This document shows positions 1-13,175 of a DNA stretch of 64,000 nt, in pieces; positions within the stretch are counted from its first letter, which is position 1; each line of letters starts with the position of its first letter. Source of the stretch: Datura wrightii. Its lineage: Eukaryota > Streptophyta > Magnoliopsida > Solanales > Solanaceae. The notes under the pieces were generated by a model. It saw only the letters and a list, made by a program, of their open reading frames with translations, was not told the origin of the DNA and did no database searches. The translations under genes and the position numbers were made by a program. The DNA lies in assembly GCA_035772735.1 (NCBI GenBank), contig JASDFA010000010.1, positions 135,907,001 through 135,971,000 on the forward strand, in the 5' to 3' direction.

Positions 1-1517
1 GTCCGAACATGACATTAAGAGTATGGTTAGGCCACTTCCTGTCTCTCCCTATCCGATCTAGACCATTAGAGATTATGATCACTACCAGGATCCTCTGATT
101 AGATACAGGTGCACGGGTAGTGCCTGCTAGCAGGTGTACAGATTAGTGTAGGGCAACCAGCAGTCGTGTTAAGCCCAGAAGGCTAGAGACACCTTCCGAG
201 TGGCTAGATTGAGACGTTAATACAACACATCACCTGGGATTATGCTCACCTAGGAGCCTTCCGTGACTACCCCAGGGTTACTAGTTATATCGCCGCCTAC
301 TGGCTATACGATGTTTCCCAGGGGGCTATATGTCGTTGCTCCACGGAGCGATATGCTATCCTAAGGGATGATGCGGATGCCCAAGGGCCATATTATAGTC
401 CATTCCATGGTTGGACTAGTATGTTTATGCCATATCAGCATCACACCCTCATCGAGTCTGGTGTCTAGGGTGTAGTTATCCGAAGTCCCTCGGACTTAGA
501 CACAGCTACAAATCAGGAGTCCATCAGACTCAAACACAGCTACAGATTAGGAGCCAAGCGGGTTTAGTTGCAGACCCAGGGGACAGGTAGTTTGGCTACA
601 ACACCAGTAGAGTCATAGGATCCTAGATAGGGGTATATAGACTAAAGTGTATTTTCCAAGGCTTATGGGGATCCCGGTAGGTTATTTATGTGTTACTTGT
701 ACCTTCCAGGCCTATGGGGGCCAGGTTAGGTTCTTGTGTGCACTCTTGCCTGCTAGTTATAGTTTATGAATGTGTAATTATAATGTCTTAGCTCATGTAC
801 GTGCAGTGTTTTGCTAGATGTGGGTTAGGAATAAACAAGTTTTCAGGTTAAACTTTCTGCCCCTTTATCCTACTTACTTTCAGTCTTTAACAATTTCTAT
901 TCAGCTTTTTTTAAGACCTTACATATTCAGTACATATTGTACTGACGCCCATCCTTGGGCACTGCATTACTTGCCTGCAGGTTTAGACAGACAGAGATCA
1001 GAACCTCTATTAGCAGTGGTCCAGAATCAGCATTTGGCGAGCTCCTTTCATTCGGAGTTTCCAGGTTGTAGAGATTACAATCTTTCTCTTATATAGCATT
1101 TGGGTAGGCCGGGTCCCTATCCTGACCACTATTTGTATTCTTAGAGGCTTGCAGACTGCAGTGGTCAGTTAGTATGTTGCAAATGGCTGTGTGAGGCCTA
1201 AATTAGTTATTTCTTGTGTGTTGGCCATGTGGGACCTAATATAGTAGCTTGTTCTCATTTCTGTTATAACAAGACATCATGGTGGTCTTATTGGCCCGCA
1301 TAGGATCCCTTTTGTTGCCTATTGTTGGTTAGCTATTTTCGTTTATTGGGTGCTATATGACCTTGTTGGATGGAGGTTGTGTTTAAAGCGAGATATAGCT
1401 CATTGTTTTCTTGAATTGAGTTGCAAGCATGCTCCCAACGTGCAGAAGCCAGCTAGGTCAGTCAGATTGTAGTGTGGCACTAGATGCCAGTCATGCCTCC
1501 AAGGGTGGGGCATGACA
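1..1517 (+). repeat. Element A 5' LTR, 3' portion
   Basis: This stretch is homologous to 6035-7062 and ends ...CATGACA at 1517, directly before the PBS. By comparison with the right LTR (start 4264) the full LTR would be about 3.3 kb, so roughly the first 1.77 kb lies outside the window. It contains no gene; short open frames in it are not conserved between the two LTR copies. Confidence 0.85.
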
Positions 1518-1521
1518 AACT

Positions 1522-1533
1522 TGGTATCAGATC
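1522..1533 (+). other. Element A primer binding site (tRNA-iMet type)
   Basis: TGGTATCAGATC sits four bases after the LTR end and differs by one base from the PBS of element C (TGGTATCAGAGC at 57724), which is complementary to the 3' end of plant initiator tRNA-Met. Confidence 0.85.
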
Positions 1534-1729
1534 AATTCGTATCCTAGGGAGTCTGCAAGCCATGTCTAGTAGAGTCTTGCTTATAAATGTATTGTGCACC
1601 ACATTCTATAAGCAGGAGGCTACGAGGTATCATAGTATGGTTACCCTTTTTTCTTCTCAGATCGTGCTATAGAGTCGAGTTGTATAGAGATGAGTCCCTA
1701 AGTTTTAATGGTTGTTTCTGTCTAGAATA

Positions 1730-4240
1730 ATGTCTGATATGGGACAAACTTCAGTTAGCCGCAAGCTAGCTACAACAGCAGGAAAGGGTACCAGTGAAGT
1801 GCTACAGTTGGGGAAAACTTAGCCTAGGGACTGAAGAAGGTGTCTTATAATCTCCCCAACATCCTCCCTGGATACCAGGAATCTCATAAGATAATAGATA
1901 TGTCAGCACCATTCCCAGTTCTCCCTACGGCCTCGGAATAGGAGGTCAGGAGTATGGTATATACATATGAGTTATCCTACTTAGTAGACGTCTGGAATTA
2001 GACGGGGACGACAAGTAGCATCAGATTAACTCAAATACACGAAGGATCATGAAAGTACAATAGAAAGTGCAAGTGTCAATGCCATATTGTCCAGAATGAT
2101 TGATAAAGAAGGGTTAGAATTGTTGCCCAGGAAAGGGTTAAAAAGTGGTTTAGACCCCTAGTGTTTATAAAGCTACTTAGACCCTCACAATAGTAAATAA
2201 AGAAGGTGGATAAGATTGACAGTAGCACTCAGGTGCGTGTGAGAGAGGCCATCAGCGATAAACCCCCAGCAATAGTAAAGTCCAGGATAGAGATAGGCCG
2301 ATTCCGCCACAGAGTGCTAATGATGGTAGGCATACCTGCAAGATAGTGTTCATAGACCTAGTTTGTTATGTCGAAGGACAGAGAGAACATATGAACAAAA
2401 ACAGACTGAGTGCAGGTAAAAACGATACGAGTTGACATACTTCATCGGCAATATCTATCCTAGTAAGGTCCACGGAGCACGAACCCCAATTTTCAGCTTA
2501 TAGAAGTAAGAGAAAGGTTCGAGCATCGAACTTGAGGGGAAAATAGGACCACCTCCAGGCGGTAGCTGGCTGATAGAGCTTGGGATCGCCCATGAATGTC
2601 GAGAAATAAGCTACAGGCTAACATTTAAAGGATAGTAAGGTTGTAACCTAGATATTGCAATGTCCCCACTAATTGTGGATGCAAAGGAATGATGGTATAG
2701 AGACCCTAGTCTAGTACAACCAGAGATAGGGCCCAGTAGAAGGAGCCATCGGCCTTTGATATAGTAGGAGACAGGGTCTTCAGACTCAGAGGTCGACCCT
2801 ATGTTCTAAATGTGGCAGAGTTTCGTCAGTAGATTATAGCAAGGCATACCATGTCTGTTACTTCCCCTACCTGGGTTTGACGAAACCGCGTTAAGTTATA
2901 AAAGAGATCTACTGTTGACATAGGAAGAAGAAGGATACTACCGAGTTGTGGCATAAATGTCCAATTGCCAGCAAAGAGAGGTTGACCATCAGGAACCGGG
3001 CAAGCTAATTCAGCAAATAGCCATGCCTATGTGGAAGGGGGAGATAGACAGTATGAATATAGCTGCAGGGTTAACATACTAGGGGTAAATTCAATCCTAT
3101 TCGAGTTTGTATCAAAAGACTAATGAGATTAATTCATTTCTCGCCGGTCAGAATTATATTTCAGCTAAAGAATATGTTGAATTGAATATTAAAGAACTGT
3201 GCCGGTGATATGATGTCCCAGTGTTTATTAGATGTTAACAAAGACCGTAACTTACGCTAGGCTTTGAGAAGCTGTCAGAATAGATCGGAATGCAAATCCA
3301 TTTGAGTATAATTTCCCATCCCCAGACAGTGACCAAGTGGAGCACACAACTCAGACACCTGGAGTTATGTTAAAGGTGGGAATTTAGGTTCCATATATGA
3401 TGGCCTAAAGAAGTTAAGTTAGGAATAATAAAAACCGAGCACACTTCATCAGTCGGACGGAAACAGTTAGAGTAATATGGATATTGGTACCGGCAGCCCG
3501 GGGTCGTCGGAAGTGTTACTCTAGCATATGGAGAAGTTAAAAATGAAAGAAGTGATTGAATGTTTCTAAAAACTCGCCAATGAAGGGAATTATGAGACCT
3601 AACAAGCAGGGCAAGCCAAGAACTAGATTCATTAAAGCTATATCAGGTCCTCTAAGAGACTGTCCAAGTGGCCTATGAGATAGATTTGCCTTTTGGACTA
3701 GGATCAGTTTATCAACATTATGCAAACGCGTAGAAGACCTTTTCGCAGATTGACCCAGTCGGAGATACTTAAGGTACAAAAGTGATATTTCACAAAGAGA
3801 CTTCAATAATATATTAGATGGTTAGATTCGGGGGAGCTAATTTGAGAACCAAAGTTGTAACTTATTAGAGTATCATGAGGGAATGGAAATGTAGCAGAGA
3901 TGGATTGAAAAAAAACTACGAATGATGCAAAGTTTGGATAGTTTCAGTTGTTCTAGGCCTTATGATGAAAATATACAGACCTAGACGAATTCAGTTAAAG
4001 TATAGTAGTTTCAGATTCTATATAAATGACCTTTGTTGCTATTGTTAACAGTTGGGTATATACATGTAGTATTATTGTATTATTTCGCTACAGATAGCAT
4101 CCCATGAGACGCATGTGTTGGACTTTTCTTCATTTCATTCTTCCAGATAGTCCATATTACAGAGGAAACTCTGTTGAAAATTTTCTATGTTATTAGTTAA
4201 AAGAGTTGACTCCTTTAATCCGGAAGACGACATTCAAGGA
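1730..4240 (+). pseudogene. Element A gag-pol remnant, RT region deleted
   Basis: An ATG at 1730 opens a gag-like start comparable with that of element C (57930). Near 1920-1960 the translation has the same SEQEVRS-type phrase as C, with a stop. From about 2790 the reading follows integrase: the zinc-binding region, then NCQQ near 2960, IAMPMWKG near 3020, an HPQT motif near 3320, and the MKG...GK...IGP block and AYE-L-LP end near 3590-3700. Protease, RT and RNase H are not recognisable, so a large internal deletion between about 2100 and 2790 is inferred. Stops and frameshifts occur throughout. No protein of normal length could be made. Confidence 0.75.
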
Positions 4241-4250
4241 CGAATGTTCC

Positions 4251-4263
4251 TAAGGGGGGAAGA
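4251..4263 (+). other. Element A polypurine tract
   Basis: The purine run TAAGGGGGGAAGA directly precedes the 3' LTR start. The same context (GACGAATGTTCCTAA then purines) precedes the 3' LTR of element C. This is the expected primer site for plus-strand DNA synthesis. Confidence 0.8.
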
Positions 4264-7062
4264 TGTTTCACCCAGTAAAATGTTAATGATTAGTGGGCGT
4301 ACGTGTGGGTTGTGGCGAGTAAAAAAAAGCTTGGTGCGTGTGGGAAAATCCTCAAAAGTAGGGTCGGGAGATGCCATGACGTTAAGGGCTAGCGTGAGCG
4401 GCGCGCCTGGGGGATCAGCACCCTGCAAAGCGCAACGCAGCTCGGCCCTTGGCACTTTGGCTAGCGCGGGGTGCTGGCTTCTTGGGACGTTGGCTAGCGC
4501 GGGCGCCACTCAAGCCATCACCCATGTTTATATATAAGTTGTCCAAGTGAATGCAAATCATTTTAAACAGAAGACTTCGGCCAGTGAAGAGAGAGGCACG
4601 CAATTTTCATCAATTTTTCATCCGATTACACTACCAAACACCGTCAAATTTCAAATTAACTTCGGGTAACAAGTTCTAGGCCTAAGGGAAGCATTACTAG
4701 GGAGTTATTTCTCAAAAATTCGCTCGAAAAATTGGAACTCCACCGGGTAATAGTTGTCAGAATTGCTCCAAACTAATTCCTACTCAGCACAAGCATTAGG
4801 TAAGCACTTCTCCCTTTTGAACTCTCAGGAAATTATCGATTTTTAGCTAATTTTTTGAAAGTTGGATTATACTTAATTATATTACTGAAATTTATCGATA
4901 TTTGCCGAGTTTAGTATTGAAATTAGTTCTATTCTCTCGGCATAGGGGTTATAGTTGGAAAGAACTGCCGATTGCAAGTTGAAACTGGCCAGCTAAACGA
5001 AAGTCGACATTTGAGGTATGTAAGGCTTATCACTTTATCAAGTTATTCTCATCGTATAATGATACGACTTATACTCTAGAATGGAAATAATGGTCCCGTA
5101 TGTTTTAAATAGTTGCTACCAGTAGATTGTGATTAGACATGTTGTTGTTAGGTGTTGTCTGTAGACTATGAATATACATATGTTGTGGTTAGCTGCTAGA
5201 CCACATGTAAAGATTATATTGCAGTATCCCTTGTCGGGAAAGAACAGGTTAAGTATGACACACGCTAGAAGCGTCATAAAAAATCCTCTATTCTCTAGTT
5301 CATTGCGTTAGTAGAATTGGATGTTTTATTGCCAGGCCTAGACCTTAGAAGCTCGTGGATAGTTATTAGGCCTGAGTTAGTAACTTGAACCGCATAGCCG
5401 TAGCTAGGCAAGATAACTACAAATTTGGTGCCTGTATTGTCAGTGAAGCAAGCCTAGAGGCCATTGGCGTATCCCCACGCTCCTGAGCTAGAAACTTAGA
5501 TATAATGGCCATAATTTAGAGTTAGTAGCATTAGGGTTGTCTAGTGAACTTAGTGACAGCCTGTCATCTAGTTAGGTAATACCAGTGATTTTCAGTTCCA
5601 ATTGACTTAGTATTCGTTGTACAGATTTTCCAGAAATCCATCCTAGCTGTTTAGGTCAAACAGACCCGTGGGTACCCTAAGGAAGGGGATTTTATAGTAG
5701 TTAGAGGCAGGGCCAACGCCCCAGCCTTCTCCTATGAGATCCTCAGGTACAGGTTGTTGTGACTGGCTAAGTCCATGTAAACATAACTTCAAGGTTAGGA
5801 ATCATCTAGAAGAGTCATGTAAGATCCAAATAGGACAAGTTAAGGTCTAAAGGACTAGAACCATGTTAGCACACTATTACCCTTAGGCTAAAAATTTTAG
5901 TAGGCTACCTGTGGGGGATTAGAGATCGACCATTCAAAAGCATGTCCAGTCAGTAGCAGTTCTACAGACGTTTTAAGAAAAGCAACTAAGTAATTGGTCG
6001 TCTGCGACCATTTAGTTGCTTACGAGTTATAGTTGTCCGAATAGATTATTCAGAGTATGGTTAGGCCACTACATATCTCTCCCTATCCGGTCTAGACCAT
6101 TTGAGATTATGATCAATACCAGGATCCTCTGATCAGATACAGGTGCATGGGTGTGCCTTCTAGCAGCTATACCGATTAGTCTAAGGGCGAGCAGTGGTCG
6201 CATTAGGCCTAGAAGGCCAAATACGCCTTTCTAGTGGCTAGATTGAGATGTCAGTATAGCACATCAGGTGGGATTTTCCTCACCTAGGAGCCTTCCGTGA
6301 CCACCCAGGGTTACTAGCTCTGACGCCACCAACGAGCTGTATGATATCACCTATGGGGCTATATGATGTTGCTCCAAGGAGTGATATGTCGTCCCAAGGG
6401 ACGATGCATAGGATTAAGGGCCATATTACAGTCCATTCCATGGCTGGACTACTATGTTTATGCCGATTCGGCATCACACCCTTGTTGAGCCTTTTGCCCA
6501 GAGTGCAACTATCAGGAGTCTCTCAGACTCAAACACAACTACAGATCAGGAGTCCATTTGACTCAGACACAGCTATAGATCAGGAGCCAAGCAGGTTCGG
6601 TTGCAAACCCAGGGGATAGGTAGATTGTCTATAGCACTAGTAGAGTCATACGAACTTGGATAGGGGTATATAGATTGAAGTGTACTTGCCAGAGCTTATA
6701 GGGTCCCGGTAGGTTATTTCTGTGTTGCTTGTACTTTCCAGGCTTATGGGGGTAGGTTAGGTTCTTGTGTGCACTCTTGCCTGCTAGTTATAGTTTATGA
6801 ATGTGTAATTATAAAGTCCTAGATCATGTATGTGTAGTGTTTTGGTAGATGCAGGTTATGAATAAGCAAGTTTTCAGGTTAAACTTTTTTCTCCTTCATC
6901 CTTCTTACTTTCAGTCATTAACAATTTCTATTCAACTTTTTATTACGGCCTTACATATTCGGTACATATAGTACTGACGCCCATTCCTAGGCATTGCATT
7001 ACTTGCCTGCAGGTTTAGACAGACAAAGATCAGAACCTCCATTAGCAACGGTCTAGAATCAG
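4264..7062 (+). repeat. Element A 3' LTR, truncated at its 3' end
   Basis: It starts TGTTTCACCC right after the polypurine tract. Its part from 6035 parallels 1-1030 of the window. Homology with the 5' LTR stops at about 7062 (5' counterpart about 1030), so about 490 bp including the terminal CA are missing. No gene is seen in it; short open frames here are LTR artefacts. Confidence 0.85.
4385..4538 (+). promoter_or_regulatory. Element A LTR core promoter: GC-rich repeat array plus TATA box
   Basis: Degenerate repeats of GGCTAGCGCGGG (near 4472 and 4491, with relatives at 4387 and 4465) lie directly upstream of a TATA box TTTATATATAAG at 4527-4538. The layout, array then TATA, recurs in every LTR family of this window. 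Promoter activity is inferred. Confidence 0.65.
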
Positions 7063-7066
7063 TAGT

Positions 7067-7945
7067 AGAATAAATTATAATTGTAACTTACAAAGATTCA
7101 TAGAAGAAAACCACGTAAATTGAATAAAATACCAAAACTGATGAAAAAAACTTCAATGTCATTTGATTCCCAAAATAAAGAACAAAATTACAAACTTTGT
7201 TTCTTCAACTAAGAATGATTGTTAACAACACTAAAATTTACATGAAAAGAGGTAAAATAAACTATACTCGAAAAATAAACCTAAATATTGTATTTATAGT
7301 CCCAAACAAATCTTTTCCTAACTAAAAACGGACACCAGGTCAGCAGGGATAACGGGCCAAGTAACGACTCTTTGGGTCTCCCAATGAGTCGTGGCTAGTG
7401 AATTTGACTTGTTCTCAGTAGCTTGTCAAGTCTTGATGATGGGTCACCAAATGACTCGTTAGGCGTGGGCACAAGTCGTTAGGTCCCTCGTGACCTTGGA
7501 TCAGCAAATCTCCAGTGCACTTGACGGGTGCCCACAGTATCTGATGACGAGTCGTCACTTCACCTGATGACTCATTATGTCTCTCGTTGTCTTCACTAGG
7601 GATTCATTAGAAATTCTCCTCCCAGTATCCATGACTGTCATAAAGACTTGTTACCAGATTTAATGAGTCATGCCTTCAACTTGTGAGGTACATTGGACAT
7701 TCTCTATAAAATTTCTACACTTCTCCAAGACTCCATGCATGAGTCGTGCATTGGGAAAACGACTCGTGACTCGGTTAGCAGCCTACACTTTTGTCAATTT
7801 TTTCTTTACTTTTCCCATTTCCCGTTACAGGCTTGTTATCCTGCAACACTTAACCCAAACACATCATATCTACATAAAAATACTTGGAATGTGCACATTT
7901 TCTTGGTTTTAAGCGTTGAAAATGTCGTAAAATCATGGTACATCA
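7067..7945 (-). repeat. Element D 3' LTR, fragment
   Basis: This stretch is parallel to 24919-25792, including the TATA region (GTATTTATAG near 7290) and the ACGACTCGT-type array. The part equivalent to 24195-24918 is missing at the junction with element A. On the minus strand the LTR begins TGTACC or TGATGTACC at about 7942-7945. Confidence 0.75.
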
Positions 7946-9424
7946 ACACCCTCAACTTAGAACTTTTGCATGTCATCAGGAATAAACAAAATAAAATAAA
8001 ACTACCACGACACTTCAATCAAAAGAACTTTGGGAAACATACGGTTGTCACAACTCTTCATCTAATCAAATTTTCTAACCCCTCCGTTATCATAAAAAAT
8101 CAAATTATAATGCATATGTAAAATTTTCAACCATGACACAGAGGAATCGAAACATGGAAAAATACTGTCTCTTCCAACCATGCACAAAAATAAATAACAA
8201 TGATGCCAGAGAGTTTGCAGACGATTTTGTTAACCAAACGCTCTCACCACAAAGAAGTCCCACACTCGCTCATATGTATATGATCATATCAATGTATTTC
8301 TCTTGGGACTAGGTAAGATCACACTCGCTCTCTCAATGAAATTCTAACAGTGTGCATGCAATACCATAAGCTTTCCTTTACTTTCAATACCTTGAATTGC
8401 AGATGGGTAACTAGTATCACTATAGGACTTTTTAAGCTTGTAACGTAGGCTAGGGTTCGGGTATGGTACATATGGGAGTAGTATCTTAACCTGGCACTAC
8501 GTACACTTTGATTCCACTTTTACCCTTCTTTCCCTATTTTCTCCCTTTTTCCTTTGCTTTCTTCTTCTTTTATTTTCATTTTCAACTACGAGTGCGATGG
8601 TCCTTCTTTCAAGTATTCATTACTTTCATTAACATTTTTATTTTTTTCTCTTATTGTCTTTGACAAACTTTTTTTTCTTTTTTTTCATTATGCACACCGC
8701 ACCCGCTCTTTCATTTTCAACACTCAATTTCATTCCACCCTACTCTTCTTAATCACCCCTTTGATAGCCACCCTCAACTTAGGCGATTTGCCTGAGTTGA
8801 GGTTCACAGTGTCCAAGGAGGGACCAGAGCCAAAACAGGTTCATTTTAATTAAAGCAGGAAGGTGAATTGGTGTTAACAAAAAGAAAGGTCGATTTAAGC
8901 TCAAAATTTGGATCAAGGGATTTTTATTTTCATTTGGTACGTCTTTTAAGGCTAAAGTGGACTCTTTCATCAAAAATGGCCTATGATCCTTTCCTAGTTT
9001 CCCATTCTCTACCTCGGTACGACTGACCAGAAAATTTCTAGACTGACACACACAGCAGAATTTAACTATTAAGTCTCATTCACACATTTCACAGGACAAC
9101 ATAAACACTTCAACTAACTGCTAGTTTAGGTCCAATCATACAATGGTAAACATGTTCACAGTTTTAATTACTGGTAAAGATTCATAAAAGTCATACTTGT
9201 CGATTTTAACACACACATAAATAAAAATTTAGGGGTATCACATTATCAGTTCAAATAATTTGAAAATTTCATGCTCTTGACTGCCTTAAATTCACCCAAT
9301 CTTCTTTCGACTGACACAAATAAACACAAAAACATAAAAACCTAAATGTACCGGTTCTACTAGATAAGGAACACCCAAGGGAAAAGATATCCGGCAAGAA
9401 AAACCCTCGGCCTATGTTCAGCAA
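7946..9424 (-). other. Element D 3' noncoding region
   Basis: No gene is recognised here. Next to the LTR the minus strand reads CTAAGTTGAGGGTGT, a possible polypurine-type primer site. A phrase at 8415-8443, read on the minus strand as TACAAGCTTAAAAAGTCCTA, resembles 46509-46528 in the 3' region of element F. A long pyrimidine-rich stretch at 8520-8700 (purine-rich on the element strand) matches the purine-rich stretch at 46190-46265 of F in position and composition. The region therefore appears to be the shared 3' module of the D and F elements, without coding function. Open frames inside it are composition artefacts. Confidence 0.6.
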
Positions 9425-9429
9425 AATAC
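9425..9429. repeat. Target site duplication of solo LTR L (left copy)
   Basis: aatac here and aatac at 13453-13457 flank the LTR ends exactly, which fixes the boundaries and the 5-bp integration signature. Confidence 0.9.
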
Positions 9430-9919
9430 TGTCACACCCCAATACTGGGGTATGGCACAACTAGCACCCTATTCATGATTAATCGAGAAGCCGGCTATAT
9501 GACATATGTAACTGTAACACTTACGACATCCAGGCCACCTGTCACAATCAACAAGAGTATAAACTGGACCCATATGGTCTCAATACGAATGAAATGTACT
9601 GGTATGTAAGGCTAAAACTATAAATATGAGATAACAATCCTATAATAACTTACTCAACACATAAACATATAAAGGATGGATATAACCTGGAACTTTGCAA
9701 CCTGTAATTGATAACAACATACTATAACATAAGTGAACTCAAGATAACTGAACCAGGAATAAGGATTAGTACAACCTGGAATCCTGGAAATCGAAACCTG
9801 ATAATAACTCTATAATGAGATGAAAATGCAATTAAGAAATGAACAAGAAGGAAACTATAACTGTAACTCCAACGACCTGCCAACCATATATTCATATATA
9901 TATAATTAGTCCAGTCGGT

Positions 9920-10110
9920 GTACCACAATGGGGTAAAATAAAAAAACCTCCGGCCAGCGTACCACACCGGGGTAAAATAAAAATATCTCCAGCCAGCATA
10001 CCACATCGGGGTAAAATAATAATATCTCCAGCTGGCGTACTACACCGGAGTAAAATAAAAATATCTCCAGCCGGTGTACCACACTGGGATAAAATAAAAA
10101 TAAATCTCAA
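9920..10110. repeat. 39-bp tandem repeat, about 4.9 units
   Basis: Units start at 9920, 9959, 9998, 10037 and 10076, each opening GTACCACA or a close variant and carrying GGGGTAAAATAAAAATATC. Units differ by several substitutions. Because 39 is divisible by three, all three frames stay open and look like repetitive proteins on both strands; these are not genes. Confidence 0.95.
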
Positions 10111-11514
10111 TCGCAATCATAAATGGAGCTGATAGGGCTCATACAGACTATCTGTGCACTTACAACCATGAAATATGTCGACTCAGTAACGATAACATGT
10201 CTAGGATTTTACCATGACCCCAAATACTACAATTATGTCATACACATATAGGTCTTTCATTTAGAATTTAAATACATACATATGTTGTCAATGAATTCTA
10301 GGGAAGTTCCTATGACTGAAATATCATAAAGACTGTGTAGACACACGTTCATGATTTTAAACATCTCCTAGCAATACTAACACAGGGAGCAGAGAGGAAT
10401 AGCTTCACTTAACATTTTCTATTAACTATATTAGAATTCATTCTGTGCTTATACTCGTTTGACTTTCATACTTTCATATCAAGAATTGTGAGCATACCTC
10501 ATTCGTTGCACATCATATCACATCTCAAGGTAATTTATGAACAAGAAGATGTAACTCTCGTATCTCAAACCTGGAGCTTTTTAACATAAAAATGCTAGGC
10601 AATTGTCTAGGGGTTTCCTTAAGATAAATAAAGACTTATAGTCATTCTTTAGACAATATAGGAAAGGCTCGTGTGAAACTTTGCAATATATGAGGATCTT
10701 GGAAAAGCTTTGTGGCATTACAAACAGTTTAGAAACTTCCAAGAAAAAAATCCTTTAAAACTTGAAAAAGTTAATCCAACACTTAGAACAAATAATCAAA
10801 GATAATTATTTAAAAGTACGATGAAGAACTTCTCTTTAGCTTGAGTCACTATCTCAAAATATTCAATTCTAATCATTTCTTAAGAAGTTAACACTTTATT
10901 GGCCTTTCATTTGCTTAGCACAACTGAAGATAAGCAACTTTATTTATAACTATTTTGCTAAAAGTATTTAGAACAAGGTAAATCTTGCTAGCCATTTGCC
11001 TAACTCATTAACAATCGTAACACTTATCATCTAATTCAACAACCTTTAGCTCTACTTTTCGTATTCATCTTAAATTGTTTTCCAAACAGGATTCGTTATT
11101 CCCTACATAATTATTTACTCTCGTGTTCAGTATTCCAGCAATTCTTATACTCACTTACCTTTTTACCTAATTTCCAACCTTGTCTCTTAAACATCATCTT
11201 GCTCATATTTTAATGTAACTCAAAGGTTCTTGAAATCAACTACAGATAGAGGGCATATAACTCACATATTACCTTAAAAGGTCTAACATTTACTCCTATC
11301 TATCCTTTGCTACTAGCGCTTCAACTTTTACACTTAGGTTAATTTCCTTAAACATCTTCAACTTTCAAAGAACATGCAACGTGTCTACTCAAAGCCTTAA
11401 GAAATTCTCAGGAGGTCTAGATAACTCAAGTTCTCTAATAAAAATATAGCGACTTTCTAAAGGCAATCCTTGCCGCTTTAGTGCATAACTTGAACATAAG
11501 CATAAACGTGTATG

Positions 11515-11538
11515 TATATATATATATATATATATATG
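11515..11538. repeat. (TA)n microsatellite
   Basis: An uninterrupted run of about twelve TA dinucleotides inside solo LTR L. Confidence 0.95.
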
Positions 11539-13030
11539 ATTTTCGTATAACCTGTTAACATCAATATATTGTGTACAACCTACCCATAAAGATGGTTCCA
11601 CAGAAATATCAATAGTTTACCCATTCGGGTTCTGTGTTCCAAGTTTAACGTATCAGGAAATTAAGAAACACATCAATAGTCGCTTAGCTTAAGGGAGAGG
11701 GATCGGGGAATCTTCTCATGTCCCTAGGTACCTTAAAGAATGCAGATAAGAGGGTAGGTAACTATTGTAATGAAATTCCATTTCGTTACCCTCGTTATCC
11801 CTTATTGAGTTAAAACCGATTTCAAATATTAGGTTCGTCCGCGCGCCATTGACTTTCCATGTTTACAAATTTTCTTAGAAACCATAATGTGAAACAACTT
11901 TGAAACCAAAAATACATAACATAATGCAAAGGACCAGCTCACAATGCCCACGCCGAGGGGACTTTAGACTTAATTTACAAATATGACCATAATCGAAGGC
12001 AATTGCCCTCTTCACTTTACATTCATGTGTTCCAACTCTTACGCAAACACACAACTTAATACCAAGTAATTTAAAAACTGGGAAGAATCATAATATTATA
12101 CTACAGAATCTCAAGTAAAGGGGAATGTTGGATTCATCCTCGGCATGAATTCGTTCTTGAAAATCAAGAGACAAAGAGCGCCTTACATACCTTTTTTCGG
12201 CGATCTTTCTTATGTCGTTTCTTTCATTCAAAAACCAGAACATTAGCCATTTAAATTACTTGAGTTTTTCTCCAAGTGACAAGGATGTTCCAATCCAATT
12301 TATCCAGCCAAAATGTGACATCAATAGACAGTTACAACACAAAAAAATAAGGCAACACTTAGCATTTCTTATTTCAACTTATTTTTACAACTTTGGGGGG
12401 AAAATAGAGGTAGGAAATTACCTCACTTTTCTCATGAAAAACTCCCACAAATATAGAGTATATTCTCAGCAAAAAACAGCTGTCCCAACCTTCAAGAACG
12501 AGCAGAACTTCAACTACAACATACCAACAACGGCAGCCCAACATAACCTCCAACTTCTAGCTTTAGCTAGGATTTTTAGGAAAGTTTAGCAATTAGAAAC
12601 ACTTACCCTTTGCATTATAATATTCTTGGATGTAATAGGAGTATTTTACTCCAAATCACTTCCCAATAATGCAGCAATCTTGCTGCTCAAAATGCAGCAA
12701 CATAACAGTATAACAACTACAACAAGTCAACATACAAACTATAAATTGCTTCTAGTTTTCCTTCAAAAATTCTTACACTTATTAGAGATTTCAAAAGAGG
12801 GAAGTGACTTACTATTTCATATTAATAATTCCTACTAAGATGGAGTATAACTTTAGCTCAAAATAGTCCCAAACACGCAGCAACAACACTGCCAAAACGA
12901 AGCTACAGGGCAACAAGAACTTCACCACAACGTTGCCTTCACTTCCATCAAGTTTTGCTTGAGATTTGATGGTGTTTTCTTGAGGGATTTCCTCTTGGTT
13001 TCTTAGCCTTTGCTATTGGAAAAGAGAGAG

Positions 13031-13175
13031 TATTTTATAGGGTAAGCAAGACTCAAACCTAAAAAATTTGAAAATGATTTCATATAAAAAAACTTAAAAT
13101 ACAAGGATGTTTGGGCGGTGGCCATTTTTAGAGCGGTGGAAATGTCACTACCCGATAGTGCCACCGTAAAACGCC
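13031..13175 (-). promoter_or_regulatory. Solo LTR L core promoter: TATA box and palindromic GC array
   Basis: On the minus strand CTATAAAATA (13040-13031) is preceded at 13175-13110 by complementary pieces CGGTGGC and GCCACCG spaced by further GGCGGTGG-type repeats. This is the same array-then-TATA order seen in the other LTRs. Function inferred. Confidence 0.55.

Larger units (their letters stand above)
1..7062 (+). mobile_element. Element A: decayed Ty3/gypsy chromovirus, partial
   Basis: Window position 1 aligns with position 6035, and the two stretches run parallel for about 1 kb, which identifies two LTRs. The internal part between them is only about 2.75 kb, against about 5.1 kb in the related element C, and carries broken gag and integrase remains without a recognisable RT. 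The left LTR starts before the window. The right LTR is cut at about 7062, where sequence of element D begins. The PBS matches initiator tRNA-Met and the remaining protein fragments resemble Tekay/Del chromoviruses. The LTRs differ visibly at more than one base in ten, so the insertion is old. No target duplication can be checked. Confidence 0.85.

Noticed and set aside
4187..4537. A 116-codon open frame running from the end of element A pol into the LTR
   Set aside because: It crosses the polypurine tract and LTR border and covers the GC-rich array; no family resemblance.
8554..8853. A hydrophobic 99-codon open frame resembling a membrane protein
   Set aside because: It lies in a pyrimidine-rich strand of the D 3' noncoding region; the Phe/Ser/Leu content is a composition effect.
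9839..10132. Repetitive open frames on both strands that look like tandem-repeat proteins
   Set aside because: They follow from a 39-bp tandem repeat (13 codons) in a solo LTR; there is no start context, homology or conservation.
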